From positions 1-64,000 of the forward strand of contig JAQBPN010000054.1 of assembly GCA_028287505.1 (NCBI GenBank): DNA of 64,000 nucleotides, written 5' to 3'. The notes under the pieces were generated by a model. It was not told the DNA's origin. It did not search any database and was given only the letters and a program-made list of their open reading frames with translations. The stretch is from Fibrobacterota bacterium (GTDB lineage: Bacteria > Fibrobacterota > Fibrobacteria > UBA11236). A program made the translations under genes and the position numbers. Shown here piece after piece: positions 36,499 through 44,594 of the stretch (its first letter is position 1; every line of letters begins with the position of its first letter).

Positions 36499-37581
36499 TT
36501 AGGGCGCCGTGATCGTCCATACCGGAAGCGACGCGGCATCGGATCGGGCTACAGCTTCCGCGCCCGCGATTCCCGCGGCCTGGAGACTCATCGCCGCGGA
36601 AAGCGCTCTAATCCGGCCCAAGGCATCGATCCTGAGACCCGCCTCCGGACTTTCGCTCCGCATGCGCGCGCGGCCGCCCTGCGATCGGATCAGCGTGGGC
36701 AACGCCCGCACCTTGGCGACGGCGGCCTTCTCCTGGCGGTTGGATTTCCAGATGCCCCAGTTGGCGCCCACCGGCCCCTCCGCGCCTTTCCAGGCTTCGT
36801 CGAAAGAGGTGAACAACATGAACTCCATGCCTTCCTTGGCCCCCGCCGTCACCAGGTCCGTGGTGACCTGGGCCTGGGCGGCCTCGCTGGGAACCGCGCC
36901 GCCCATCGTCTGGCCGGCGCTGGGGAAACCCGTTTCGCCGATGACGACCCGCTTGGTAGGGTATTTGGCCTTGACCTGCTTCCAGCCTTTGACCACCCAG
37001 GCCGCGCCGTTCGCGGCGGTCTGGCTCTCCCAATAGGGATGGACGTGCGCGATCACGTAATCGACCACGGGGTTCAGGTCCGCGGAGTTGTCGCTGATGC
37101 GCTGGTAGATGTCCGCCGTGGTCACGGGGATTCCCGTGTTGGCGTTCTTGACCATCTTGATGTATTCGATCAGGCGCGCCTTGGTCACATCGTTGCGGAG
37201 CAACACTTCGTTGCCGACGATCAGGCCTTTGATGGACGCGTTCCCGGACTTGGCCAGGGCGATGAGGGCGTTGACCTCGGCCACGTTGGCATTGTCGTCT
37301 TTGCCGACCCACGCGCCCATGTAGACCTCCAGGCCCGCCTCCAGGGCCAGCTTGGGAATCTGGGCGTGGATGCCCGCGCAGGTGTAGGTGCGGATGCCTT
37401 TCACGAAAGGCGCCAGCAACTTGAAGTCCTCGCGGATTTGCGCCTCGCTGGGTTCGGCCCCTCCCGGCGCCTGACCGTCGCGGTAGGGCGAATAGCAGAT
37501 GAACTCAAGCGGTTTGGCGGAGAGCGACGACAAGGCTGCGACGGCGGCGAACGCGGCCGCGCGGAAAAACGGATTCTTCAA
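36499..37581 (-). CDS. Secreted GH17-like beta-1,3-glucanase
   Basis: 360 residues with a TTG start at 37581 (AGGGGG, 7 nt spacing) and a signal peptide. The catalytic domain is glycoside hydrolase family 17-like: FICYSPYRDGQ, KGLIVGNEVLLRND with E125 as the likely acid/base, HVHPYW, and RVVIGETGFPSAG with E216 as the likely nucleophile. Family members cleave beta-1,3-glucans, pointing to polysaccharide degradation outside the cell. The last 60 residues are Ala/Arg/Ser-rich and do not belong to the fold; they may be a sorting tail. Confidence 0.88.
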   Translation of the reverse strand: MKNPFFRAAAFAAVAALSSLSAKPLEFICYSPYRDGQAPGGAEPSEAQIREDFKLLAPFVKGIRTYTCAGIHAQIPKLALEAGLEVYMGAWVGKDDNANVAEVNALIALAKSGNASIKGLIVGNEVLLRNDVTKARLIEYIKMVKNANTGIPVTTADIYQRISDNSADLNPVVDYVIAHVHPYWESQTAANGAAWVVKGWKQVKAKYPTKRVVIGETGFPSAGQTMGGAVPSEAAQAQVTTDLVTAGAKEGMEFMLFTSFDEAWKGAEGPVGANWGIWKSNRQEKAAVAKVRALPTLIRSQGGRARMRSESPEAGLRIDALGRIRALSAAMSLQAAGIAGAEAVARSDAASLPVWTITAP

Positions 37582-37713
37582 GACGATACCCCCTGGCTAC
37601 CGGGGCCTAAGGTAAAACCGAAGCCCCACGGCCGCGCGGGATTTTCCCGTATTCCCGGACTCCGCCGGGGTCTTTTTGCACCCACCCCCGGGCAATTGGT
37701 ATTTTTGGGAGGA

Positions 37714-38364
37714 ATGAAAGCCTTTCGCGCCCTGATCTTCGACCTCGACGGGGTCATCATCGATACCGAACCCAAGCACAAAGAGGCCAAGCGACAGGCC
37801 TTCGCCCGCTACGGATTGGCGGTCCCGGAACACCTCTACGCCGATTTCCGGGGACGATCCGATCAGGACATGGCCCGGCACGTGGTCAGGGAATTCGGCC
37901 CCGCCGGACTCTCCTGGGCGGAGGTCCTGGAACTCAAGCACCGGATCTTCTCTTCGCTGGAAGACACCATCGAACCCGTCGCGGGCGCGCTGGAATTCAT
38001 CCGCGCCGCGCGGGGCCGATTCGAAAAACTCGCGGTCGCCACCTCCGCCACGGAGCGGAACCAGCGCTACGCCTTCGACCGCTTCGCCCTCTCGCCTTTT
38101 TTCGATGCGGTGGTGAACGCCGGGGACATCACCCACGCAAAGCCCCATCCGGAAGCCTACGCCACCGCGGTGGCGAAGCTGGGCCTTCCCGCGGCGGCTT
38201 GCCTGGTCATCGAGGATTCCAAGAACGGGATCGTGTCGGCCAAGGGGGCCGGTTGCAAGGTGGCGGCCATCACCACCTCTTTCACGCATACGGAACTGAT
38301 GGACGCGGAAGCGGATTATCTGGTGAACGGATTCGCGGAACTGGCGAGGCTGCTGAGGCTTTAG
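37714..38364 (+). CDS. HAD-superfamily phosphatase, beta-phosphoglucomutase-like
   Basis: 216 residues from ATG 37714 (TTGGGAGGA directly upstream). HAD motif I is LIFDLDGVIIDTE (nucleophile and acid/base Asp), motif II is AVATSA, motif III is AKPHPEAY, and motif IV is VIEDSKNGI. The helical cap places it in the beta-phosphoglucomutase/phosphoglycolate-phosphatase subfamily. A specific substrate cannot be read from the sequence. The in-frame stretch from 36274 to here is antisense to the GH17 gene and is rejected. Confidence 0.93.
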   Translation: MKAFRALIFDLDGVIIDTEPKHKEAKRQAFARYGLAVPEHLYADFRGRSDQDMARHVVREFGPAGLSWAEVLELKHRIFSSLEDTIEPVAGALEFIRAARGRFEKLAVATSATERNQRYAFDRFALSPFFDAVVNAGDITHAKPHPEAYATAVAKLGLPAAACLVIEDSKNGIVSAKGAGCKVAAITTSFTHTELMDAEADYLVNGFAELARLLRL

Positions 38365-38374
38365 GAGTTCCCCC

Positions 38375-38413
38375 TTGACTTGTATGCATATTTCATGCAT
38401 ACTTATGCATATG
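38375..38413 (+). promoter_or_regulatory. vapBC promoter with triple ATGCAT operator
   Basis: TTGACT (38375-38380), a 17-base spacer and CATACT (38398-38403) form a sigma-70-type promoter. Three palindromic ATGCAT hexamers lie at 38384, 38395 and 38405, that is 11 and 10 bp apart, so they fall on one face of the helix and cover the spacer, the -10 box and the start codon. This is the expected layout for autorepression by a VapB dimer or VapBC complex. The predicted transcription start is within a few bases of the ATG. Confidence 0.7.
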
Positions 38414-38611
38414 CGTACAACCCTGAACATCGATGACGAAATCCTGAAAGAAGCTTCGGAACTCACGGGCATCACGGAAAAAACCTCTTTGGTCCGAATG
38501 GGCCTGGAAACATTGATATCCCAGGAAAACCGTAAGAGACTGATCGCTTTGGGTGGGAGTCAAAAGCGCTTGCGACCGATCCCGCGCCGCCGCAATCCCC
38601 CCGCAAAATAA
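38411..38611 (+). CDS. vapB: VapB-type antitoxin (ribbon-helix-helix-like)
   Basis: 66 residues from ATG 38411; ATG 38405 would add two residues. RTTLNIDDEILKEASELTG followed by EKTSLVRMGLETLI is the DUF2191/VapB pattern: a DNA-binding N-terminal strand and helices, and a toxin-binding C-terminus. The basic tail (KRLRPIPRRR) would contact the toxin's acidic active site. The stop overlaps the start of vapC (taATGg). Transcripts may be almost leaderless, because the promoter -10 box lies only a few bases upstream. Confidence 0.9.
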   Translation: MRTTLNIDDEILKEASELTGITEKTSLVRMGLETLISQENRKRLIALGGSQKRLRPIPRRRNPPAK

Positions 38612-38967
38612 TGGTCTTGGCAGATACCTCGGTGTGGATTGATCATCTACGCCATCGCGATGCCGGATTGTCTTCTTTGCTGGAAAGCGGGGAAGTGCTT
38701 TGCCATCCGTTCATTATCGGCGAAATCGCTTGCGGCAACCTGACTTCACGTAAGGAAATCCTGCATCGCCTCGCCCTGCTTCCCGCCGCCTCTCTTGTTC
38801 GGCATTCGGAAGTCCTGGCGTTTATCGAGGCCCATCGCTTTTCCGGACTGGGCCTTGGCTTTATCGACCTGCATCTGTTGGCAGCTGCGAGTTTGGATGG
38901 AGTGAAGGTCTGGAGCCGCGATAAGGCTCTCCGAAAAGCGGCTGAATCCCTGAAAATATCCTATTGA
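38611..38967 (+). CDS. vapC: VapC-type PIN-domain ribonuclease toxin
   Basis: 118 residues, full-length PIN domain. The acidic metal-binding quartet is visible as D5 (LADTSVWIDHL), E38 (FIIGEIACG), D86 (GFIDLHLLAAA) and D104 (WSRDKAL). VapC toxins cleave RNAs, often initiator tRNA or the rRNA sarcin-ricin loop, when VapB is lost. The gene is translationally coupled to vapB. All four acidic residues are intact, so it should be active unless neutralised. Confidence 0.93.
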   Translation: MVLADTSVWIDHLRHRDAGLSSLLESGEVLCHPFIIGEIACGNLTSRKEILHRLALLPAASLVRHSEVLAFIEAHRFSGLGLGFIDLHLLAAASLDGVKVWSRDKALRKAAESLKISY

Positions 38968-38980
38968 TATCCAGGATTGG

Positions 38981-39355
38981 CTAGTACCCGCCGCCGCCCG
39001 AACCCGATCCCGAACCCACCAGCACCGCCAACGCCACCACGGCAAGCACCACGGCGCCGATGATCACGGCCTTCTTGACGCCCGCATGGCTCCCTTCTTC
39101 GGAGGACTCCGCCTGACGGGTGGGCACGGGCGCGGCGTCTTTTCTGACCGCCTGCGTCCGGGTGGAAGCCGAGTCCGCAGGAAGAGCGGAGGCTTGCGCG
39201 GACCCTCCCGCAACCCCGGCTGACTGCGTGGCCGGAGAGGTCTGCGTCTGGGCGCCGGCCGGATCCGGGGAGGCAACGGAGCCGGCTTGGGAAAAGGCGT
39301 TCGCGATGAAGAAAAAAGCAAAGACGACTGCGAGGATTTCGGGACGGTTGCGCAT
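38981..39355 (-). CDS. Exported Ala/Thr/Ser-rich protein with C-terminal anchor
   Basis: 124 residues from ATG 39355 (AAGAGG upstream). It has a signal peptide (ILAVVFAFFFIANAFSQA), then a disordered Ala/Pro/Ser/Thr/Gln-rich stretch, and one membrane helix near the C-terminus (KKAVIIGAVVLAVVALAVLVG) followed by a Gly/Ser run ending GGGGY. No enzyme motif. The longer frame starting at 39466 lacks a signal peptide at its N-terminus and is less likely. Function unknown. Confidence 0.6.
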   Translation of the reverse strand: MRNRPEILAVVFAFFFIANAFSQAGSVASPDPAGAQTQTSPATQSAGVAGGSAQASALPADSASTRTQAVRKDAAPVPTRQAESSEEGSHAGVKKAVIIGAVVLAVVALAVLVGSGSGSGGGGY

Positions 39356-39462
39356 AGGGGACCTCTTGGAGAGGGGCGTGCCGGAAGACAAAAAAAAGCT
39401 TTTGCGCGCGCGCAAGGCAAGCGGATCCTCAGGGGATCCATGCCGCAAGGGTGCGGCCGGGA

Positions 39463-40431
39463 TCATCCCTTTTTAAGGGGCCGCCACCATTTCTCGTTCG
39501 CCTTGTACCATTCCACCGTCGCCGCGATTCCGGATTCGAAATCGTGCCTGGGCTTCCAGCCAAGCTCCCGCCGGATCTTGGAGGCATCGATGGCATAGCG
39601 CCGATCGTGGCCCAGCCGGTCTTCCACGTATTTGATGGAGGAATCATCCTTGCCCAGCAGGGCCAGCAGCTTCATGGCGATGTCGATGTTGGGACGCTCA
39701 TTGTTGCCGCCGATGTTGTAGGCCTCGCCCGCCTTGCCCTTTTCCAGGGCCAGCAGGATGCCGGAGCAATGATCGTCCACGTGCAGCCAATCGCGCACGT
39801 TCTTCCCGTCCCCGTAGATGGGAATCTGCTTTCCGTCCATCAGGTTGGTGACGAGCAGGGGAATGAGCTTTTCCGGGAACTGATAGGGACCGTAATTGTT
39901 GGAACAGCGCGTGATGAGCGTGTCCATTCCGAAGGTGTGGTGATAGGCGGATACCAGCATGTCCGAACCCGCTTTGCTGGCGGAGTAGGGCGAATTGGGC
40001 GCGAGCGGAGTGGTCTCCGTGAACAGGCCGGTGGGGCCGAGCGATCCGTAGACCTCGTCCGTGGAAACGTGCACGAAGCGCCCGACTTTGGCGCCGCGGG
40101 CGACTTCCAGGAGCACCTGGGTGCCCATCACGTTGGTCTGCACGAAGACTTCCGGACCCAGGATGCTGCGGTCCACATGGGACTCGGCGGCGAAATGGAC
40201 CACGGCGTCCGGATTGCCCGAAAAGATTTCCGCCATCAGGGCGCGGTCGCAGATGTCGCTCTTGAAGAACTTGTAGGCGGGATTGGCGGCCACGTCGGAG
40301 AGGCTGGCCTGGTTTCCGGCATAGGTCAGCTTGTCCACGTTGGTGATGCGCCAACCCGGACGGGAGGCCAGCACCTGGCGGATGAAATTCGATCCGATGA
40401 AACCGCAACCGCCGGTAACGACTAGATGCAT
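39463..40431 (-). CDS. rfbB: dTDP-glucose 4,6-dehydratase
   Basis: Extended SDR enzyme of 322 residues that makes dTDP-4-keto-6-deoxyglucose, an intermediate for rhamnose and other deoxysugars. Motifs are VVTGGCGFIGSNF (NAD site), FAAESHVDRSI, VSTDEVYG (catalytic Thr/Asp/Glu) and PYSASKAGSD (catalytic Tyr and Lys). GGGGAG lies 7 nt upstream of ATG 40431 and only 1 nt upstream of the in-frame ATG at 40437, so I choose 40431. No rfbA, C or D gene is adjacent in this window. Confidence 0.96.
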   Translation of the reverse strand: MHLVVTGGCGFIGSNFIRQVLASRPGWRITNVDKLTYAGNQASLSDVAANPAYKFFKSDICDRALMAEIFSGNPDAVVHFAAESHVDRSILGPEVFVQTNVMGTQVLLEVARGAKVGRFVHVSTDEVYGSLGPTGLFTETTPLAPNSPYSASKAGSDMLVSAYHHTFGMDTLITRCSNNYGPYQFPEKLIPLLVTNLMDGKQIPIYGDGKNVRDWLHVDDHCSGILLALEKGKAGEAYNIGGNNERPNIDIAMKLLALLGKDDSSIKYVEDRLGHDRRYAIDASKIRRELGWKPRHDFESGIAATVEWYKANEKWWRPLKKG

Positions 40432-40520
40432 GCGCATGCTCCCCAAGAAAAGGCTTAGGTAATTTAGAAAAGGCCCGGCCGTTTGGGGCGATCGGGAGCC
40501 CGAGCTCCCGGGGAACCAAT

Positions 40521-41549
40521 CTACTTGGTGAATTCCCTGGAGACCCGGATCAGATCCTTTTCGATGCGCAGGAAGGCCTGCACCAGATCCGGATCGAAAT
40601 GCTTGCCGGACTCCGCCATGATCATCTCCCTGGCGCGATCGTGGGGGATGGGTTCTTTGTAGCACCGGCGGGAAACCAGGGCGTCGTAAACGTCCGCCAT
40701 GGCCACGATGCGGGCCGAGAGGGGGATATCCTTGCCCTTGAGCGGCTTGCCGATTCCCGGTTCCACGAACATGGCCTTGGTGGCGCCCAACACGTTGGGA
40801 TACCCCGTGCCGTCGTAACGCTGATGGTGATGGTAGGCGATTTCCTTGCTCAGGGAATAGAAGGTGCGCCAGCCCAGCTTCAGCTCCAGCTCGTGGAGCA
40901 GATCCCCGCCGATGATGGTATGCATCTTCATGATCTCGAATTCATCCACCGTCAGCCCGCCGCGCTTCTTGAGGATGTCGTCCCGGATGCCCACCTTGCC
41001 GATATCGTGCAGGGGCGCGGCGATGAAAATCTCGTCGCAATAGGTGCGGGTGATATAGTCGGAATACTCCGGGAACTTGGCCATCTCCTGGGACAGCATG
41101 CGCGAGTAGTGGCTCATGCGGATGATGTGATCGCCCGTGTCCGGATCGCGCACTTCCGAGATTTTCGCGAAGCCGAGGATGGAAACCTTCTGGATCTCGT
41201 TGCCGCGCTCGAGGCCTTCCAGGATGCGTTCGTGCATGCTTTCGCTGGTCTTGCGGTAGGCCGAGGAGATCATGGCCAGGGCCGCGTACGGCACCAGGAA
41301 CTCCGGCAGCCACGCGAGATAATGCATGGGGACCGAAGGCAGGAAACCCGCCTCGCTTCCGTTCAGGATCAGGTGGACGCCGAAGCGGACGATGTGGAAG
41401 ACGACGCCGAATGCCAAAGTGGGGAGGAGCGGATTGTCGAGAACGGTTTCGAACAAGGCCAGGAAACGGGGAGCCGGCTGGCGCGTGGAAACCCGCGCGG
41501 TTGGCGGGTCAAAGCGTTTCTGATGGCCGTGTATGTCCAATAACGTCAT
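40521..41549 (-). CDS. HD-GYP-domain phosphodiesterase (c-di-GMP type)
   Basis: 342 residues from ATG 41549; a GTG at 41606 would add 19 residues. The N-terminal part has membrane segments (about 45-105). The C-terminal HD-GYP domain has HDIGKVGI, the metal-binding HHHQRYDGTGYP and ARIVAMADVYDAL. It predicts cleavage of cyclic di-GMP at the inner membrane. The sensor part is short and membrane-embedded and does not match a domain I know. It is upstream of rfbB on the same strand with an 89-bp gap. Confidence 0.93.
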   Translation of the reverse strand: MTLLDIHGHQKRFDPPTARVSTRQPAPRFLALFETVLDNPLLPTLAFGVVFHIVRFGVHLILNGSEAGFLPSVPMHYLAWLPEFLVPYAALAMISSAYRKTSESMHERILEGLERGNEIQKVSILGFAKISEVRDPDTGDHIIRMSHYSRMLSQEMAKFPEYSDYITRTYCDEIFIAAPLHDIGKVGIRDDILKKRGGLTVDEFEIMKMHTIIGGDLLHELELKLGWRTFYSLSKEIAYHHHQRYDGTGYPNVLGATKAMFVEPGIGKPLKGKDIPLSARIVAMADVYDALVSRRCYKEPIPHDRAREMIMAESGKHFDPDLVQAFLRIEKDLIRVSREFTK

Positions 41550-41690
41550 GCCGCTGCAGTCCTCCGAAAATCCTTTGTTATAGTAAGTCTCAAACTTGGG
41601 GTTCACACCGTGTTTTTCTCCCGGAGCGAATCATCTTGGCCCCGATCCGCCCCGCCCTGGTTGTATGAAAATCCGACGCCCCTCAAATTC

Positions 41691-41718
41691 TTGAATTTCA
41701 AAAGAATGATTTTACTAT
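41691..41718 (+). promoter_or_regulatory. Probable promoter of larB
   Basis: TTGAAT (41691-41696), a 16-base spacer and TACTAT (41713-41718) lie in an AT-rich stretch 70 bp upstream of the larB start. The -35 box overlaps a short palindrome (TTGAATTTCAA), which could be an operator. Confidence 0.5.
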
Positions 41719-41788
41719 GATTTGAACGTCGCGGATTACACCGCGCCTCCCAGTAAACAGGCCCCACCTCCATGCCGCGACGCTTCTG

Positions 41789-42676
41789 ATGGACTCCGAT
41801 TCTTCCAGGCAATCCGGGACCCGGCGCGATAAATACAATAAGGGCGCGAAGGACGATAAAGGCGCGGCGAAAGCCAGGCTGCTCACCAGGCTGCGCGCTT
41901 CGCTGAAGGCGTCCCGGAACGAGGAAAACATCGGTTTCGCCCGCGTGGACCATGGGCGGGAAGCCCGCAAGGGTTTTCCGGAAGTGGTTTTCGGCGAAGG
42001 GAAATCCAAGCAGCAGATTGCCGCCATCTCGGCCCGCATCCTGGAACGATCGGGACGGCTGCTGGTAACGCGCGTATCGGATGAGGTCTACCGGTTTCTG
42101 CTTCCGGACTTTTCCGGTCTCAAATACAACGCACCGGCCCGCGCCATTTTCCATGAGGGAACATCCAAGCTACGTGCCGCGCGGGCGCTCCGCAAGGGCC
42201 ACGTCCTGGTGGTATGCGCGGGCACCAGCGACATCCCGGTGGCGGAAGAAGCCGCGCTGACCGCGCGCCTGCTGGGCTGCAGGGTACGTACCCTCCACGA
42301 TGTGGGAGTGGCGGGCCTCCACCGTCTCCTGTCCCGGCTGCCCGAGTTGCGCCGCGCCTCCGTCATCATCGCCGTGGCGGGCATGGAGGGCGCGCTTCCC
42401 AGCGTGGTGGCGGGCCTGGTGGACAAGCCCGTGATCGGCGTGCCCACCAGCGTGGGGTACGGAGCGTCCATGAAAGGCCTGGCCGCCCTGCTGGCCATCC
42501 TCAACTCCTGCGCCTCGGGCCTTACCGTGGTCAACATCGACAATGGTTTCGGGGCCGGGTTCGCGGCGGCCCAGATGCTGCGCCTGGCCCAGCCGGCCGC
42601 CGGCCGCGGGGGCGGAGCCGTATCCAGGAAAGCCCCCGCCGGAAAATCCCCGGAAAAACGCCCCCGCAAGCGTTGA
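41789..42676 (+). CDS. larB: LarB-like carboxylase (nickel-pincer nucleotide biosynthesis)
   Basis: 295 residues. FARVDHGREARKGFPEVVFGEGKS, VCAGTSDIPVAEEAALTA, GVAGLHRLL, IAVAGMEGALPSVVAGLVDKPVIGVPTSVGYG and NIDNGFGAGF (each quoted in part) identify LarB, the PurE-related enzyme that carboxylates and hydrolyses nicotinic acid adenine dinucleotide to the pyridinium biscarboxylate for the nickel-pincer cofactor. The N-terminal 40 residues and the Arg/Lys-rich C-terminal tail are additions. Usual partners larC and larE are not in this window, so the gene is alone here. The start codon lacks a clear ribosome binding site. Confidence 0.92.
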   Translation: MDSDSSRQSGTRRDKYNKGAKDDKGAAKARLLTRLRASLKASRNEENIGFARVDHGREARKGFPEVVFGEGKSKQQIAAISARILERSGRLLVTRVSDEVYRFLLPDFSGLKYNAPARAIFHEGTSKLRAARALRKGHVLVVCAGTSDIPVAEEAALTARLLGCRVRTLHDVGVAGLHRLLSRLPELRRASVIIAVAGMEGALPSVVAGLVDKPVIGVPTSVGYGASMKGLAALLAILNSCASGLTVVNIDNGFGAGFAAAQMLRLAQPAAGRGGGAVSRKAPAGKSPEKRPRKR

Positions 42677-42813
42677 ACGGGCGCTTTTCCGCGCTTTTTT
42701 CCAGCCCGGAGGCAAACCGATGCGGGCTTCCGGTTGCGGTCCGGACGGGTAATTGCGTAGAATAGCCCAGATGGCGGAGGTTTTCCGCCCGGATTCCCAG
42801 GATTTCCCAACCC

Positions 42814-43956
42814 ATGGCCCGGATCAGCACCTTTTTGGCCCTCCTCGTCCTTGCGGCCGCCTCCCGGAGCGCGGCCGCCACCGAGGTGTGCGGCACCTTT
42901 TCCCTGGCCACGGAATGGTCCGCCAAGGAATCTCCCTACCTGGTTACGGGGGATATTTTCATCCCCGCCAACTCCCGCTTGCGCATCGGTCCCGGCGTCA
43001 TCGTCCGGTTTTGCAAACCGCGGCCCTGCGGGATGGAGAAGGGATCAAAGGAATCCGGCAAGCAACCGCCCATCGAACAGATGGATTGGGCCGACTCCGC
43101 CTACACGGGCATCAAGGCGGAAGGCACGTTCTACGTGCTGGGCAGCGAAGATCATCCGGTGCTCTTCGAACCCGATGAGCCCAAGCCGGGCGCGGTAGGC
43201 TGGGACGGCATCCGCCTTTCCGGCCAGCAGGCCGGGGCCGCCGAGATCAGCTTCGCGGTCTTCCGCGGCGCCAACCAGGCCATCACCGTGGACCGGGCCG
43301 GCTTCGCCATCCATCATTCCCTTTTCGAGGGCAACAACACCGGCGTGTTCGCGGGCCTGCGCGGGGACGTGGCCGTGGTCAATTGCAATTTCATCGGCAA
43401 CTTCAGCGCCGGCATCGTCATCCGCAAGGGCGGGCCGCGCATGGCCAACAACATCTTCGCGGGAAACCGGTCCTACGGCATCTGGGCCGACGGGCGCCCG
43501 GCCATCCAGGCCTGGAACAACGCCTTCTGGGAAAACCGCGAGGAGGCCTGCTTCAAGTGCCCGTACGCGTTGCTGGATACGGTCGATAAGAACGCGAACA
43601 AGGACGCCTGCGACCGGTTCGGCAACCTGGCCGCGGACCCCGTATTCATGGGCACGCCCAGCTTCGACGCCGCCAAGGAGGCGGACGTGCGCGGGGATAC
43701 GCCCGCGCATCTGGTCAAGGACGCGAAGCTGGCCCAGTTGGAATCCGATGCCAGCGCGAAAGCGGCGAAGGCCGGCAAGGGCAAAAAGAAAAAGTACTTC
43801 GCGCCCGTGGGCCAGGGACCCTATCTGCTGTCGAAATATTCCAAGCTGGTCGACGCAGGGAAGCCGGGCCGTGACTTCCGCGACCGGGACGGCAGCCCCA
43901 ACGACATCGGCATGCACGGCGGTCCCATGTCGCGCATCACATCCGACCCGTTCTAG
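42814..43956 (+). CDS. Exported right-handed beta-helix protein
   Basis: 380 residues with a signal peptide (LALLVLAAASRSAAA). The middle contains short repeats typical of parallel beta-helix (NosD/pectate-lyase-like) folds: VFRGANQAITVDRAG, NCNFIGNFSAGIVI, NNIFAGNRSYGIWADGRP, WNNAFWENRE (about 148-250). The C-terminal region has a Lys-rich patch and LVDAGKPGRDFRDRDGSPNDIGMHGG, also typical of these proteins. Likely a periplasmic or secreted carbohydrate-binding or carbohydrate-active protein; no catalytic residues can be assigned. Confidence 0.82.
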   Translation: MARISTFLALLVLAAASRSAAATEVCGTFSLATEWSAKESPYLVTGDIFIPANSRLRIGPGVIVRFCKPRPCGMEKGSKESGKQPPIEQMDWADSAYTGIKAEGTFYVLGSEDHPVLFEPDEPKPGAVGWDGIRLSGQQAGAAEISFAVFRGANQAITVDRAGFAIHHSLFEGNNTGVFAGLRGDVAVVNCNFIGNFSAGIVIRKGGPRMANNIFAGNRSYGIWADGRPAIQAWNNAFWENREEACFKCPYALLDTVDKNANKDACDRFGNLAADPVFMGTPSFDAAKEADVRGDTPAHLVKDAKLAQLESDASAKAAKAGKGKKKKYFAPVGQGPYLLSKYSKLVDAGKPGRDFRDRDGSPNDIGMHGGPMSRITSDPF

Positions 43957-44084
43957 GCCCAAGCTCCTAAACCCCCCTTCGAATACCGCCATCGGAACCG
44001 CGAAGCGGGCCTTGCGCAACCGGGCGGCGGCCGGTACAATGGAGGTATCGGCTCTCCGTCAACGGGCGGCCGGTACGGAGGCGT

Positions 44085-44312
44085 ATGGAAATCGGCAGCC
44101 CTACCAGCTCTACCTCGTCCGTGCAAGGCATCCGGAATGCCTTCGAAGCCAATGCCGCGCGCGCCCAACGATTGGCCCAGCAGGACGGCGGACCCCAGTT
44201 CGAAAAGGACATGGCGGAACTGCCTTCCGACGCGGACAACGTGGGCGTCAACGTGAAGGCCCTGAAAACCAAAGATCAGATGCTCGGCACGCTTCTCGAT
44301 ATGGTTGGTTAA
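44085..44312 (+). CDS. Small protein, 75 aa, flagellar-rod-like C-terminus
   Basis: Starts at ATG 44085 behind a strong ribosome binding site (ACGGAGGCGT). The first 30 residues are Ser/Thr/Ala-rich and helical (IRNAFEANAARAQRLAQQDG). The last 22 residues (NVGVNVKALKTKDQMLGTLL, then DMVG) resemble the C-terminal helix of flagellar rod/hook proteins such as FlgG and FlgC, where a similar ANVKVIKTADEMLG pattern occurs. No other flagellar gene is in the window. Function unknown; I see it as a real small gene. Confidence 0.6.
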   Translation: MEIGSPTSSTSSVQGIRNAFEANAARAQRLAQQDGGPQFEKDMAELPSDADNVGVNVKALKTKDQMLGTLLDMVG

Positions 44313-44389
44313 AGAACCGATTCGTCGATAGAGCGAACCATCAGACGGCCGCCGAGAAGCGGCTTCCCTCGTCAAAATCGGACACAAAA

Positions 44390-44419
44390 AAAGGCGGGAC
44401 CCTCGCAGATCCCGCCTTT
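44390..44419 (-). terminator. Rho-independent terminator (strong on minus strand)
   Basis: A perfect 10-bp stem, AAAGGCGGGA and TCCCGCCTTT around a 10-base loop. On the minus strand it is followed by a continuous T-run (seven T counting those in the stem); on the plus strand the T-run is short. No minus-strand gene upstream explains it. Confidence 0.65.
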
Positions 44420-44497
44420 CCCTCGTGTGGTGCCCGGACCGCGGCCAAAGCGCGGAAACGAGTACGCGGGATATATAAGGAAGAACCATGCCAGTCG

Positions 44498-44524
44498 GGA
44501 GGATCCCGGAAAATCCTCCTTTTT
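44498..44524 (+). terminator. Rho-independent terminator
   Basis: GGAGGAT and ATCCTCC form a 7-bp stem around an 8-base loop, followed by TTTTT. It would end a plus-strand transcript coming from the 75-residue gene or from a small RNA between 44420 and 44497. Confidence 0.7.
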
Positions 44525-44570
44525 GGATTGTTTGTGCCATATAATGGTTATGTAGGTATTTTGGTTTTGT

Positions 44571-44594
44571 AAAAAAATTCCCGCATTGTCGGGA
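44571..44594 (-). terminator. Terminator-shaped hairpin on minus strand
   Basis: TCCCG-CATTGT-CGGGA with seven A residues just before it on the plus strand, so on the minus strand it is a 5-bp stem followed by a T-run. It lies in the probable leader of the kinase gene starting at 44635. Confidence 0.4.

Noticed and set aside
36274-37713. Extension of the HAD phosphatase frame upstream
   Set aside because: Antisense to the GH17 glucanase; a strong ribosome binding site and family alignment put the start at 37714.
44426-44442. tRNA-like 3-prime end (minus strand reads GGTCCGGGCACCA)
   Set aside because: No T-arm, anticodon arm or matching acceptor strand is present upstream on the minus strand.
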